64,000 bases of DNA from Prochlorococcus sp. AG-355-I04 (lineage in GTDB: Bacteria; Cyanobacteriota; Cyanobacteriia; PCC-6307; Cyanobiaceae), in NCBI GenBank assembly GCA_003280915.1, contig QCDL01000001.1, positions 124,001 to 188,000 on the forward strand, in the 5' to 3' direction. Below the pieces are notes generated by a model. That model did no database searches and was not told the DNA's origin. It saw nothing but the letters and a program-made list of their open reading frames with translations. Every line of letters begins with the position of its first letter. Position 1 is the first letter of the stretch. The position numbers and the translations under genes were made by a program. Shown here in pieces: positions 26,445 to 36,840 of the stretch.

Positions 26445-28082
26445 CTATGTAATTACTGTAGGAGTTTCCATTTGAGTAAGTTTTGAAATATTTAATAAAG
26501 CATCTAAATCATTTATAAGAGGTTTCAAAGCGATCTGAGGATTTAATGAAAGATTCTGTTGAGGATTAAAAAACTTCTCAAAGTAAAGTCTTAATGTTGC
26601 ACCCTTAGTTCCAGTGCCAGAAAGGCGCAAAATTACTCGAGAATCATCATCAAGGACCAATCTTAAACCTTGATTCTTACTTATGGAATTATCAACCGGA
26701 TCTAAATATGAAAAATTATCTGCAACTTTAACTAAATGGCCAGCAAAACTATTTCCTTTTAAATTTTCGAGCATAGCAGTTAAATTACCAAAAATTTCAT
26801 TAGCAATATTTAAGGGGATTGCCTCATAATCATGTCTTGAGTAATAATTCCTACCAAATTGTTTCCAATGATTCTGCATCAAGTCACTTACCGAACATTT
26901 TTTCTCAGCTAAAACTTGTAACCAATACAAAACTGCCCATAGTCCATCTTTCTCTCTCACATGATTACTACCTGTTCCGAAACTTTCTTCTCCACATAAA
27001 GTAATTAAATTAGAATCTAAAAGATTTCCAAAAAACTTCCAACCAGTAGGTGTCTCAAAACAAGGTATATTTAATGCTCGAGCAACATTATCAACCGCAG
27101 AGCTGGTTGGCATAGATCTTGCCACACCCGTAATACCATCTTTATAACCAGGGACACATTTTGTGTTAGCAGTGATAACTGCAAGGCTATCACTAGGATT
27201 TACAAAACATCCACTACCTAAAATCATATTCCTATCTCCATCTCCATCGCATGCAGCACCAAAACTGTAAGATTTTTTATTGAGTAACAAATCAGCCAAG
27301 TGGGATGCATAAGTAAGATTAGGATCAGGATGTAAACCTCCAAAATCTTTCAACGGGGTACCATTCATGACAGAATCATGTGCAAGACCCATTTTTTCAA
27401 CAAAAATATTTTCTGCATATGGACCGGTAACCGCATTCATTGCATCAAAGATTAATGAGAAGTCTTTTTTTAGAAAATCGCTAATTTGATCAAAATCAAA
27501 AATTTTCTCCATCAAATCAGAATAATCTTTTAATCCATCAATAATTTCTAAGGTAGTTTCACCGTAAGAATAAGTTCCATATTCACTAAAATCAGGTAAT
27601 TGAATTTTACAAATTTTATAACTAGTTAGTAATTGTGAGGCCTTGAAAATCTTATTAGTAATTATCTCAGGAGCTGGGCCTCCATTAGAGATATTCAATT
27701 TTACTCCAAAGTCGCCATCAATCCCACCAGGATTATGGCTTGCAGAAAGAATAATTCCACCAATAGCGTTTTCTTTTCTAATTAAGTGTGATGTCGCAGG
27801 AGTAGATAATAAACCGTATTTTGGAACAATAACCTTTTGAACTTTATGAGCAATGCATATTTGAACAATTTTTTCTATTGCTTCATTATTGCCATATCTA
27901 CCATCGCCACCAACAACTAATGTTGAACCTTTTAAATCTTCCAATGATTGCAAGATTGCTTCAATAAAAATTTCTAAATAATGTTCTTCCTGAAACTTTA
28001 ATGTACTTTTTCTTAAACCAGAAGTTCCTGGTTTTTGATCCAGAAAAGGAGAATTAATATCAATTACATTAACTTGAGTCAT
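26445..28082 (-). CDS. pgm: Phosphoglucomutase
   Basis: A 545-residue alpha-D-phosphohexomutase interconverting glucose-1- and glucose-6-phosphate, linking glycogen and glucosylglycerol pools to central metabolism. The catalytic serine is S115 in LSASHNPGG. The metal-binding loop is GDGDRNM near 282-288, the sugar-binding loop is CGEESFG near 366-372, and the phosphate-binding loop is RLSGTGTKG near 485-493. The length and these loops fit the eukaryote-like PGM1 class found in cyanobacteria. Operon-like spacing to rarA (34 bp). Confidence 0.95.
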   Translation of the reverse strand: MTQVNVIDINSPFLDQKPGTSGLRKSTLKFQEEHYLEIFIEAILQSLEDLKGSTLVVGGDGRYGNNEAIEKIVQICIAHKVQKVIVPKYGLLSTPATSHLIRKENAIGGIILSASHNPGGIDGDFGVKLNISNGGPAPEIITNKIFKASQLLTSYKICKIQLPDFSEYGTYSYGETTLEIIDGLKDYSDLMEKIFDFDQISDFLKKDFSLIFDAMNAVTGPYAENIFVEKMGLAHDSVMNGTPLKDFGGLHPDPNLTYASHLADLLLNKKSYSFGAACDGDGDRNMILGSGCFVNPSDSLAVITANTKCVPGYKDGITGVARSMPTSSAVDNVARALNIPCFETPTGWKFFGNLLDSNLITLCGEESFGTGSNHVREKDGLWAVLYWLQVLAEKKCSVSDLMQNHWKQFGRNYYSRHDYEAIPLNIANEIFGNLTAMLENLKGNSFAGHLVKVADNFSYLDPVDNSISKNQGLRLVLDDDSRVILRLSGTGTKGATLRLYFEKFFNPQQNLSLNPQIALKPLINDLDALLNISKLTQMETPTVIT

Positions 28083-28114
28083 ATTTTTAAAAAACTTCCA
28101 AAAATCTAACTAAA

Positions 28115-28285
28115 TTAATGAGGCATTTCGGATGTTCTTAACATAGCGATAAACCATAATGAAGATATTAATAATGCACTAAGGATTCCATAGTTAACAC
28201 CAAATTTAGAAATTGTAATTGGAACTATTAGTGGAAACGTTAATGCCCCAAACAATGGTGTAAAAGCTACAATTTTTTTCAGCAT
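28115..28285 (-). CDS. Small two-span membrane protein, 56 residues
   Basis: ATG at 28283-28285 (complement) to TAA at 28115-28117. Two hydrophobic segments (about 5-25 and 30-50, containing ALTFPLIVPITISKFG and SALLISSLWFIAML) are joined by a short loop. It sits between pgm and the DUF4912 gene on the same strand: 12 bp after the DUF4912 stop and 32 bp before pgm. That placement supports a real gene in a co-transcribed run. No family recognised. Confidence 0.6.
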   Translation of the reverse strand: MLKKIVAFTPLFGALTFPLIVPITISKFGVNYGILSALLISSLWFIAMLRTSEMPH

Positions 28286-28297
28286 TAATTTAATTTA

Positions 28298-29383
28298 TTA
28301 AAACCATTCAGTCTCAGCATTATCTTTTTCATTAGTATCGTCAAGTGGTGTAGTTCTATCAAATTTCATTGATATACTTTTTTCTTGCTCACCAGATACA
28401 TCAACAGCTTTAATATCATATTTTTGAGTCCCATCCCTAAATGGAACTTGAATTCTAAAGGTACCATCTGCTGCAAGGGGTACATCTTCTCCACCTATTG
28501 TCAGTTTGGCAGAAGGCTCAGTAGCTCCATAGACAATTAACTCAGCATCAGCGACGAGCCAAAAAGATCTATTTTTAACAATTCCGGTTCCAGAATCATT
28601 TAAACCTGATGACCATTTACCAGCACCTGAGTCTGTGAGATTATCATTAAGGTTTGTTGAATTTACATTTTCCATGAATTCTTCAGAACCAACTTTTCTT
28701 CTGAGTGGAATATTAGTTGCTGCTTGGTATAACCTTTCATGCATACCATTTTGTTCTGAAATAACTGGATTTGAAATATCTGGGATTGATTCAGAAGTAG
28801 AGTCCAAATTAAAAGGGACAAATTTATCAAGAATTTGCTCAGAGGGATGGGAGCCAGGAACGTGACTAACAGAAGAAAATGCTAATGACATCCAATTAAA
28901 ACCATATTTATAACCCAGTTCAACTTTATAATCTCTATCTGCTAGAGGGATTGGCAAGTACCACTCAGTGCTGTAACTATCAACTGCTATCTCCCTTAGT
29001 GTTCCTTGATTAAAATTGCTTCCTTCAGAACCAGATGCATCAAATAATCGTAAACATAATTTATTCGCTCCCAATGATTGTGCTTTTTCTCGATCTGCAT
29101 CAGAAATTTGCCAAAAAACATAAGCCCAATCAGGATCTCGGGGTAAGAATACTACATTTGTTTTAACTTCTTCACTGCTGTTGAAAGCATTGGACTCAAA
29201 AGTTGCTTCAGATTTTGACTGGGATGGAGTAATGCTTGTTTTTTGTATAGATTTTTCTTGATATTTAAGTATTAAATCAACTAAAACAGCTTTTGTTTTG
29301 CGACTGTATAGCGGGACTGATAATTTACTTGCTTCTTGACGTAATTGTCTGAGGGTAAGTGAGAGTAATTCATCTTTATTCAT
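28298..29383 (-). CDS. DUF4912 protein with Rho-N/SAP-like N-terminus
   Basis: About 361 residues. The N-terminus (KDELLSLTLRQLRQEASKL, about 3-21 from the ATG) looks like the Rho_N/SAP helix-extended-loop-helix that binds nucleic acid. The middle (VVFLPRDPDWAYVFWQISDA, about 77-96, through WYLPIPLADRDYKVELGY) is the DUF4912 domain. The C-terminus (about 270-345) looks like a small beta-sandwich (EPSAKLTIGGEDVPLAADGTF). The frame extends to a GTG at 29396-29398, but the ATG at 29381-29383 is preferred. Role unknown. Upstream, 269 bp without a gene hold a hairpin (GTCAG-N6-CTGAC) around 29474-29489. Confidence 0.82.
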   Translation of the reverse strand: MNKDELLSLTLRQLRQEASKLSVPLYSRKTKAVLVDLILKYQEKSIQKTSITPSQSKSEATFESNAFNSSEEVKTNVVFLPRDPDWAYVFWQISDADREKAQSLGANKLCLRLFDASGSEGSNFNQGTLREIAVDSYSTEWYLPIPLADRDYKVELGYKYGFNWMSLAFSSVSHVPGSHPSEQILDKFVPFNLDSTSESIPDISNPVISEQNGMHERLYQAATNIPLRRKVGSEEFMENVNSTNLNDNLTDSGAGKWSSGLNDSGTGIVKNRSFWLVADAELIVYGATEPSAKLTIGGEDVPLAADGTFRIQVPFRDGTQKYDIKAVDVSGEQEKSISMKFDRTTPLDDTNEKDNAETEWF

Positions 29384-29667
29384 GATCCCATCAGCCACTT
29401 TAAATTCTCCGTTTTTGTTTGGGATCAGTATGTTCTTTTTTTTTGGGAATTGCGTGTCTTTTTTCCCTGTCGTCAGGATCCTCTGACTACTAAAAAATTC
29501 TCAAAATTAATATTTATCTTCAAAACAGTTGGTATAAAAGCAATTAATTAATTTTCAGATCTTTTTTAAATGTAAATTAATTTTCTTTTTTTTTAAATTT
29601 TATTACCTAAATTTGTTAACGACTCAACAAAAATATATTTTTTCTTCGGGATCAATAAAAGGGAAGT

Positions 29668-30021
29668 TCAGCGTTGTTCTATTAAAAGTACTAAATCATC
29701 TATCTCTAAATCCTCAATATTTTTTCCAATTTTTTTTGAGAAATTACTTAATTTTTTCGAGGTAGATTCTAACTGCTCATAAAAAAGATCACTAAATTTT
29801 TTATCATCAAATTTTTTGGATTGGTTATCACACCATTCTCTCAGGGAATTTTTATTTTGATATTCCAAATTATTATCTGCATTGATAGTTTTTAAAATCT
29901 GGAGGCAATGAGCGAGTATTCTTAAATGATGTTTCTGCATCATAGGTAGATCGAGATTATCAATTTCTTGAATAATTTCTATATTTAATGGGTTAGAAGA
30001 GGGATCAAGATGGTTAGACAT
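29668..30021 (-). CDS. Unknown helical protein divergent from suf operon
   Basis: A 117-residue acidic, all-helical soluble protein with Leu/Ile heptads through most of its length, for example LRILAHCLQILKTI (about 33-46) and KKLSNFSKKIGKNIEDLEIDD. It is divergently placed from sufB, with 95 bp between starts. In many cyanobacteria that position is held by the SufR repressor, but this protein lacks a helix-turn-helix and the SufR cysteines, so it is not SufR. I do not recognise a family. Confidence 0.65.
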   Translation of the reverse strand: MSNHLDPSSNPLNIEIIQEIDNLDLPMMQKHHLRILAHCLQILKTINADNNLEYQNKNSLREWCDNQSKKFDDKKFSDLFYEQLESTSKKLSNFSKKIGKNIEDLEIDDLVLLIEQR

Positions 30022-30116
30022 TAATTTTTAGTTTTAATAAAGGAAAAAAACTCAATATTGGGGGTATCTTTCGTTAAAGTATATAAAGCTAATTGTAATG
30101 AGTTATTTTTAATAAC

Positions 30117-31559
30117 ATGGTCAACGAAAATTTAGTTAAAGATGTAGTAAAAGAGCCTTACAAATATGGTTTCGTTACCGATATTGAAACTGAAAAAATA
30201 GCAAAGGGATTAAATGAAGATATCATTAGATTAATTTCACAGAAAAAAGAAGAACCAAAATATCTTCTTGATTTTAGACTAAAAGCCTTTAAAAAATGGC
30301 AAAAAATGAAAGAGCCTGATTGGGCAGGATTAGGATATAAACAAATTGACTATCAAGATATAATTTATTACTCTGCACCTAAGCAAAAAGAGAAAATTTC
30401 CAGTTTAGATGAAGTGGATCCCAAACTGCTTGAGACTTTTGACAAATTGGGGATACCCCTTACGGAGCAAAAAAAACTAACTAATGTAGCAGTAGATGCT
30501 GTCTTTGATAGTGTTTCTATAGCAACAACTTTTAGAGAAGAACTTGCTCAACATGGAGTTATATTTTGCTCAATCAGTGAAGCAGTAAAAAATCACTCGA
30601 ATTTGATTGAACAATATTTAGGTACAGTAGTTCCAGCTAGTGATAATTATTTTGCAGCACTAAATTCTGCTGTTTTTAGTGATGGTTCTTTTGTTTATAT
30701 ACCAAAAGGTGTTACTTGTCCTATGGATCTATCTTCATACTTCAGAATTAATAGTGGCGATTCAGGACAATTCGAGAGAACACTAATCATTGCCGAAGAA
30801 TCAAGTTCTGTAAGTTATCTAGAAGGCTGTACAGCTCCAATGTTTGATACTAATACCCTACATGCAGCAGTTGTGGAACTCATAGCGCTTGACGATGCTT
30901 CAATAAAATATTCAACAGTACAAAATTGGTATGCTGGTGATGAAGAAGGTGTTGGCGGTATTTTTAATTTTGTCACCAAGAGAGGAAAATGTTTAGGTAA
31001 GAGAAGTAAAATTAGCTGGTCTCAAGTTGAAACAGGCTCTGCAATTACATGGAAATATCCTAGCTGTCTTCTTTTAGGAGAAGAATCCGTGGGCGAATTT
31101 TATTCAGTAGCACTCACCAATAATCTTCAGCAAGCTGATACAGGCACTAAGATGATTCACATTGGCCCAAAAACCAAATCAACTATTGTTAGTAAAGGTA
31201 TAAGTGCAGGTAATTCTAATAATAGCTACAGAGGCCTTGTCAAAATGGGAACTAAAGCTACTGGATCAAGAAATTACAGTCAATGTGATTCAATGTTAAT
31301 AGGGGATCAAGCTTCTGCAAATACATTCCCTTACATCAAATCTCAACAACCCAATTCTGAAATTGAGCATGAAGCAAGTACATGTAGAATCTCAGAAGAC
31401 CAGCTTTTTTATCTCCAAAGCAGAGGTATAGAATTTGAGGAGGCAGTATCTATGATGGTCAGCGGCTTTTGCAGAGATGTCTTTAATCAACTACCTATGG
31501 AATTTGCTGCTGAAGCAGATAAATTACTAGCGCTGAAACTAGAGGGATCAGTAGGTTAA
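30117..31559 (+). CDS. sufB: Fe-S cluster assembly protein SufB
   Basis: A 480-residue scaffold subunit of the SufBC2D complex, in which iron-sulfur clusters are assembled. Characteristic stretches are [19 protein letters not shown] near 74-92, [11 protein letters not shown] near 188-198, SYLEGCTAP near 233-241, and the C-terminal [21 protein letters not shown] near 422-442, containing the conserved C428. The beta-helix core is complete. First gene of a tight sufB-sufC-sufD-sufS operon; the 95 bp upstream include a TATAAA-like box before an AT-rich leader. Confidence 0.97.
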   Translation: MVNENLVKDVVKEPYKYGFVTDIETEKIAKGLNEDIIRLISQKKEEPKYLLDFRLKAFKKWQKMKEPDWAGLGYKQIDYQDIIYYSAPKQKEKISSLDEVDPKLLETFDKLGIPLTEQKKLTNVAVDAVFDSVSIATTFREELAQHGVIFCSISEAVKNHSNLIEQYLGTVVPASDNYFAALNSAVFSDGSFVYIPKGVTCPMDLSSYFRINSGDSGQFERTLIIAEESSSVSYLEGCTAPMFDTNTLHAAVVELIALDDASIKYSTVQNWYAGDEEGVGGIFNFVTKRGKCLGKRSKISWSQVETGSAITWKYPSCLLLGEESVGEFYSVALTNNLQQADTGTKMIHIGPKTKSTIVSKGISAGNSNNSYRGLVKMGTKATGSRNYSQCDSMLIGDQASANTFPYIKSQQPNSEIEHEASTCRISEDQLFYLQSRGIEFEEAVSMMVSGFCRDVFNQLPMEFAAEADKLLALKLEGSVG

Positions 31560-31580
31560 TGAATCAATTTTTAAACTGAA

Positions 31581-32366
31581 ATGCAAAGTAAAATGAAAGA
31601 ATTAGATCCAATTTTAGAAGTTGAAAATCTTTCTGCATCTACTGATAATCTTCCAATTTTAAAAGGGGTTTCACTTACTGTCTATCCTGGAGAAATTCAT
31701 GCCATTATGGGGAGAAATGGATGTGGCAAAAGCACTCTTTCGAAAATCATTGCAGGACATCCCTCGTATAATATTACAGATGGCGACATAAAATTTTTAG
31801 GTGAAAATATCAAATCTCAAGAACCTGAAGAGAGAGCTCAATCAGGAATTTTTCTTGGTTTTCAATATCCAATAGAGATTCCAGGTGTTAGTAATCTTGA
31901 GTTTCTTAGAGTTTCAACTAATGCTAGAAGAAAATTCCTGAACAAAGAAGAATTAGATACTTTTGATTTCGAGGAATTAGTTAAAGAAAAGTTAGAACTT
32001 GTGAAAATGGATCATGCTTTCCTATCAAGAAGTGTAAACCAAGGATTTTCGGGGGGTGAAAAAAAAAGAAATGAAATTCTGCAAATGGCTTTACTCGAGC
32101 CTAAGATAGCGATATTAGATGAGACAGATTCTGGTCTTGATATTGATGCTCTAAGAATAGTGGCATCAGGAATTAAAAAAATTTCTAATTCACAAACTGG
32201 AGTTATATTAATTACCCATTACCAAAGATTACTAGATGAAATTAAACCAAATTATGTCCATGTTATGTCAGACGGACAAATCATAAAAACTGGTGGAAGT
32301 GATCTTGCTCTAGAGCTTGAGAAAAAAGGTTATGAATGGACAGATAACTTTATAAAAGAGATCTAA
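31581..32366 (+). CDS. sufC: Fe-S cluster assembly ATPase SufC
   Basis: A 261-residue ABC-type ATPase. Walker A is GRNGCGKST (about 43-51), signature is [12 protein letters not shown] near 157-168, and Walker B is [16 protein letters not shown] near 180-195, a form typical of SufC. It energises SufBD during cluster assembly. It lies 21 bp after sufB and 5 bp before sufD. An internal ATG 10 codons in is a possible alternative start. Confidence 0.97.
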   Translation: MQSKMKELDPILEVENLSASTDNLPILKGVSLTVYPGEIHAIMGRNGCGKSTLSKIIAGHPSYNITDGDIKFLGENIKSQEPEERAQSGIFLGFQYPIEIPGVSNLEFLRVSTNARRKFLNKEELDTFDFEELVKEKLELVKMDHAFLSRSVNQGFSGGEKKRNEILQMALLEPKIAILDETDSGLDIDALRIVASGIKKISNSQTGVILITHYQRLLDEIKPNYVHVMSDGQIIKTGGSDLALELEKKGYEWTDNFIKEI

Positions 32367-32371
32367 ATATT

Positions 32372-33589
32372 ATGGAAATTATTGAAAAAATAAAAACCAA
32401 TAAATCAATTGATAATCAAACAGAAATACAAAAAATCTGTCTAAATAAATTACAATCAAGTCCCCTCCCTAATCCTAAAAGTGAACCATGGAGACTATCA
32501 AATAAATCTAAATTTTCAGACTTATTAGACTACTCCCTTAATGAAAAAGATACAAAATTTGATACACCCTATCCGAATACATCTCAAAACATTATCAGGT
32601 TAGTAATTGGTGATAATTGCCAAATTAAGTTAATAGAAGAAAATTATTCAATAAAGGAACTAAGTGAGGACGAATTAGTTAAATATATCAAGAAACAGAT
32701 ATCTTGTTTTGATCAAAACGAAAATTGGAGTGAATTACTAAATCTGTCTTTAAGCTGTAAAAAGAATATCTTGGGATTAAAAATAAACGGATCAAAAATC
32801 CCGCCTATTGAAATCTTTAGTCATGCATCAAGTAATTCTTTAAACGCAAAAACCTTGGTAATATTTTTAGAGAAGAATTGTGATATTGATTTATTACAAG
32901 TAAATCTTGGCAAAGACAACTCTTCGTTATCTCAATCAACGTTCTTTTGTTTAGAAGAAAATTGTTCTGTAAACCATGGTGTTGTGTCTTACGGTGAAAG
33001 CAAATCAAATCTATTAAATTCTCTCAATGTAATTCAAGAAAAAAATAGTGAATACAATTTGGGATCTTTACATTTCAAATTCAATTACGCAAGATTTGAA
33101 ATTAGTATTAAACAATCTGCGGGAAACGCTAAAACAAATATCAAAGGTATGCAAATAACAAAAAAAGATGAGCAAATTTCAACCTATACAAAAATAGAAT
33201 TTAAGGGCCCAAATGGATTTTTAGATCAAATTAATAAATCACTTGCTGATGATAAATCACATGCAATATTTGAAGGTTCAATAATAGTTCCGAAAATTGC
33301 CCAGAGAACTGATGCTTCCCAATTAAGCAGAAATTTACTTTTATCAAATCTCGCACAAATAGATACCAAACCTCAATTAGAAATAATTGCTGATGATGTC
33401 AAATGTAAACATGGAGCTACAATTTCGCAACTAAATGAAGAAGAACTTTTTTATATGCGAACAAGGGGAATCACATTAACAGAAGCAAGTAAACTACAAT
33501 TGAGTTCTTACTTTCAAGAAATAATTACATTTATTCCCGTTTCAAAAGATAGATGGGATTTGCTTGATAAACTTTTAAATGAAAATTAA
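32372..33589 (+). CDS. sufD: Fe-S cluster assembly protein SufD
   Basis: A 405-residue paralogue of SufB. The N-terminus has the PLPNPKSEPWRLSNKSKF motif (about 31-48) and the C-terminus has IADDVKCKHGATISQLNEEELFYMRTRGI (read as two stretches near 340-368), with the conserved histidine in KCKHGA. The middle is a less conserved right-handed beta-helix. It forms the SufBC2D scaffold with the two upstream products. The final base of its stop overlaps the sufS ATG (TAATGG). Confidence 0.94.
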   Translation: MEIIEKIKTNKSIDNQTEIQKICLNKLQSSPLPNPKSEPWRLSNKSKFSDLLDYSLNEKDTKFDTPYPNTSQNIIRLVIGDNCQIKLIEENYSIKELSEDELVKYIKKQISCFDQNENWSELLNLSLSCKKNILGLKINGSKIPPIEIFSHASSNSLNAKTLVIFLEKNCDIDLLQVNLGKDNSSLSQSTFFCLEENCSVNHGVVSYGESKSNLLNSLNVIQEKNSEYNLGSLHFKFNYARFEISIKQSAGNAKTNIKGMQITKKDEQISTYTKIEFKGPNGFLDQINKSLADDKSHAIFEGSIIVPKIAQRTDASQLSRNLLLSNLAQIDTKPQLEIIADDVKCKHGATISQLNEEELFYMRTRGITLTEASKLQLSSYFQEIITFIPVSKDRWDLLDKLLNEN

Positions 33590-34842
33590 TGGAAACGATT
33601 CAAAATTTTTCTGAAATAACGAAGAAAGACTTTCCTCTTTTGAATAAGAACTTAAAAAGTAATGAGCAAATTATTTACTTAGACCATGCTGCAACCACTC
33701 AAAAACCACTACAAGTTTTAAAAAAAATTGATGAATATTACAGAAACTTTAATGCCAATGTACATAGAGGCGCACATCAATTAAGTGCTAAAGCAACAGA
33801 AGAATTTGAAAATGCAAGATATTCAATTAGCAAATATATAAAAGCGAATTCAGCAAAAGAAATTATTTTTACAAGAAATGCTACAGAGGCAATCAATCTA
33901 GCAGCTAGATCATGGGGCGAATCTTCATTAAGAGAAAACGATGAAATTCTCTTATCAATAATGGAGCATCATAGCAATATTGTTCCGTGGCAAATGGTTG
34001 CAGCGAAAAATAAATGCAAATTAAAATTTATCGGTATTGATAAAGATGGGAAATTAGATATGGACGACTTTAAGTCAAAACTAACATCTAGAACTAAGCT
34101 TGTTAGCCTAGTACATATTAGTAATACACTAGGTTGCTGTAATCCAATCAAAGATATAACTAAATTAGCTAAACAAAAAGGTTCTTTAGTTTTAGTAGAT
34201 GCTTGTCAAAGTTTGGCTCATCAAAAATTGGATGTGATTGATCTTGATATAGATTTTTTAGCGGGATCAGGACATAAACTTTGCGGACCTACTGGTATTG
34301 GTTTCCTTTGGTCAAGAAAAGAAATCCTAGAACAAATTCCTCCTCTCTTTGGAGGGGGCGAAATGATTCAAGATGTTTTTGAAGAAACAAGTACTTGGGC
34401 AGAACTGCCACATAAGTTTGAAGCTGGAACTCCAGCCATTGCAGAAGCAATAGGTCTTTCTGAAGCGATTAATTATATTAACAATATTGGATTGAACGAA
34501 ATTCATGAATATGAAAAGACTATTACTAAATATTTATTTGAAAAATTAAATCAAATAGAAAATGTTGAAATTATAGGTCCATCTCCTGAGATAGATCCAG
34601 ACAGAGCATCACTTGCCACCTTTTATATAAAAAACATACATTCAAACGATATTGCTGAAATTCTTGATTCAAAAGGAATTTGTATCAGAAGTGGACATCA
34701 TTGCTGTCAACCTCTTCACAGATACATAGGCATTAAATCAACGGCTAGAATTAGCATGAATTTCACAACCAATAAGGAAGAAATTGATATCTTTATAGAA
34801 AAATTAAAAGATACTATTAATTTTCTAAACATCAATTCTTAA
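33589..34842 (+). CDS. sufS: Cysteine desulfurase SufS
   Basis: A 417-residue PLP enzyme that releases sulfur from cysteine for SufBCD. PLP is bound by K230 in AGSGHKLCGPTG, and the catalytic cysteine is C372 in IRSGHHCCQPLH; EHHSNIVPW (about 126-134) and LVDACQSLAH (about 202-211) are further group II desulfurase signatures. Start overlaps the sufD stop by one base. The 3' end overlaps the convergent S9 peptidase by four bases. No sufE is seen in the window. Confidence 0.96.
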   Translation: METIQNFSEITKKDFPLLNKNLKSNEQIIYLDHAATTQKPLQVLKKIDEYYRNFNANVHRGAHQLSAKATEEFENARYSISKYIKANSAKEIIFTRNATEAINLAARSWGESSLRENDEILLSIMEHHSNIVPWQMVAAKNKCKLKFIGIDKDGKLDMDDFKSKLTSRTKLVSLVHISNTLGCCNPIKDITKLAKQKGSLVLVDACQSLAHQKLDVIDLDIDFLAGSGHKLCGPTGIGFLWSRKEILEQIPPLFGGGEMIQDVFEETSTWAELPHKFEAGTPAIAEAIGLSEAINYINNIGLNEIHEYEKTITKYLFEKLNQIENVEIIGPSPEIDPDRASLATFYIKNIHSNDIAEILDSKGICIRSGHHCCQPLHRYIGIKSTARISMNFTTNKEEIDIFIEKLKDTINFLNINS

Positions 34843-36764
34843 ATATTCAAAGCATTTTTTAGGAATTCCTGAGATTTTTGCATTACAAATTCTTTGTTTT
34901 CAATATTTTGAAACCCATGCCCTTCATTTTCAAAAAAAATAACTTCTGAATATTTATTATTCTGAATCAAAATTTCTTGAATTTTTAAAGTTTGTTTATA
35001 AGAAATAACTTTATCTTTTTTTCCATGAAACATTAATATAGGTTTTTTGATTTTATTTAAATGACTTATCGGTGATCTATTTATAAAGTCATTATAATTT
35101 TTTAAATAATTTCCTACCAAAGAATTTAAATAATCTTTTTCAAACCTATGAGTGTTATAGTGCATATCCTTCAAATCAATAACAGGATATTTACAAATCG
35201 CTGCTGTAAAAATAGTCCCATATAATAAACAATTTAGAGCAGTTAACCCACCAGCACTATTACCAAAAATTACTACTTTATCATTATTAACTAGATTCGA
35301 TTTGATTAATTCAAGAGCTAGTGCTTTACAGTCATAAGAATCAACAATACCCCACTTATAATGCAACCTCTCTCTATATGCTTTGCCAAACCCTGATGAT
35401 CCTCCATAATTAACTTCAGCAACAAAAAATCCCTTCGAAGTCCAATATTGAACTTCAGAATTATATGATCCATCAAAAAATGAAGTTGGTCCACTATGTG
35501 CTCTAACAAGGAGCGGTGGCTTTCTAAAATTTTCGACAAGCGGCCTGTAAAGAAAAGAATGAGTAGGTTGATCTTCAAAACCTTTAAACCAAAATGTTTC
35601 AGGTTTTGAACAATCCTTTATATATTCAACATTTATTTGCTCTACAAAATTTGATAAAAGTCTTTCTGCAAAATCAATTTCAAGTACAATTCCCAAAAAG
35701 TCAGATCCATAACCTTTTAAAAGAACTTTTTCCCGAAAAATACTGAAATCACTTATTGAGGTAAAAGGAGTGGAAAATTCTTTGACGAATTGAAGATCTT
35801 TATATTGTTCAACGATTAAATTATTTTCTTTTTTTGCTATGCAAAATAAATTTTTTATAGTCCCTGAAAAAAATGTTATTCCTGAGACCCATTGTGGTGC
35901 TCCATATTCAATCAAATTTCTCTCTACTCTTTTCTTAATATAAATATTCTCAATTTCACTAACATCTAAAAACAATAAGTTCCACCATCCAGAACTATCT
36001 TCAGAACATACTAAGATTGTTTCACTTATCCAATAGGGTTGAAAAAAAGAAACGTTTTTTTTGGCATTTATCAGCTTATTTGAGAATTTCTTTATTTTTT
36101 GTATCTCTCCAGTTAAATCTATTTGAGCAAAAAAAAGATCATTTCTCTCCCAGGGCATGTAGGGAGAATCCCACTCTATCCAAGAAAGTAAGTCAGTAGA
36201 GTTATTAGAAGATAATTCGCCAGCAAAATTTTTAAATTTTTTTATTAGATGAATATCTTGTTTAGATTTTTTTAAGTTTAAAGAAAATAAATAATCTCTA
36301 TTATTAATTTCGCAAATACCATACAAAATATTTTCTTCAGAAATGACAAATGAAGAATCAAAATTTCCATCAATTGATTTAGATAGTTGTCTAGGTTCTT
36401 GAACTGAATCGAGATATTTATTTTGACTTCTATAAGTTGACTCTGCCTCTTTAAAAATTTCAAACCATACTGCCTTGGTAATCTGATCTATCCATAACAA
36501 ATAAAAATTATTTTTTAAATTTATACATTTATAAGATTTACCACCATATCCATGAAAATTATTTTTAATATTATATTTTTTTCGTGTTAATTTCTGAGGA
36601 AACGCTTCTTTATCATTAAATGGCCTTGCAAAAATGGCATTCTCATTTTTACCTTCACCAACAACATCAATCCAAAAAATGGTATCCCTAATAATAGTTA
36701 ATTCCTTAAAAGGTTCTTTTTTAGATTCAGTTTGCCTGACTTTTAATTTATCATCATTACTCAT
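34839..36764 (-). CDS. S9-family prolyl oligopeptidase-like peptidase
   Basis: A 641-residue two-domain protein. Residues 30-390 form a beta-propeller with several D/E-W repeats (LLWID, LLSWIEWDSPYMPWERNDLF, ISETILVCSEDSSGWWNLL). The C-terminal alpha/beta hydrolase has LLVRAHSGPTSFFDG near 412-426, the nucleophile elbow VVIFGNSAGGLTALN near 505-519, an acid residue in MFHGKKDKVI and the histidine in FENEGHGF near the end. It likely trims short peptides in the cytoplasm. No signal peptide. Convergent with sufS (four-base overlap) and divergent from def. Confidence 0.9.
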   Translation of the reverse strand: MSNDDKLKVRQTESKKEPFKELTIIRDTIFWIDVVGEGKNENAIFARPFNDKEAFPQKLTRKKYNIKNNFHGYGGKSYKCINLKNNFYLLWIDQITKAVWFEIFKEAESTYRSQNKYLDSVQEPRQLSKSIDGNFDSSFVISEENILYGICEINNRDYLFSLNLKKSKQDIHLIKKFKNFAGELSSNNSTDLLSWIEWDSPYMPWERNDLFFAQIDLTGEIQKIKKFSNKLINAKKNVSFFQPYWISETILVCSEDSSGWWNLLFLDVSEIENIYIKKRVERNLIEYGAPQWVSGITFFSGTIKNLFCIAKKENNLIVEQYKDLQFVKEFSTPFTSISDFSIFREKVLLKGYGSDFLGIVLEIDFAERLLSNFVEQINVEYIKDCSKPETFWFKGFEDQPTHSFLYRPLVENFRKPPLLVRAHSGPTSFFDGSYNSEVQYWTSKGFFVAEVNYGGSSGFGKAYRERLHYKWGIVDSYDCKALALELIKSNLVNNDKVVIFGNSAGGLTALNCLLYGTIFTAAICKYPVIDLKDMHYNTHRFEKDYLNSLVGNYLKNYNDFINRSPISHLNKIKKPILMFHGKKDKVISYKQTLKIQEILIQNNKYSEVIFFENEGHGFQNIENKEFVMQKSQEFLKNALNI

Positions 36765-36840
36765 TTAAAAAACTATAAAGAAAGTAAATTAAAGTGCTAG
36801 TATTTTTATAGCTAAACTCTTAATTAAAAACTTTTTTAAC

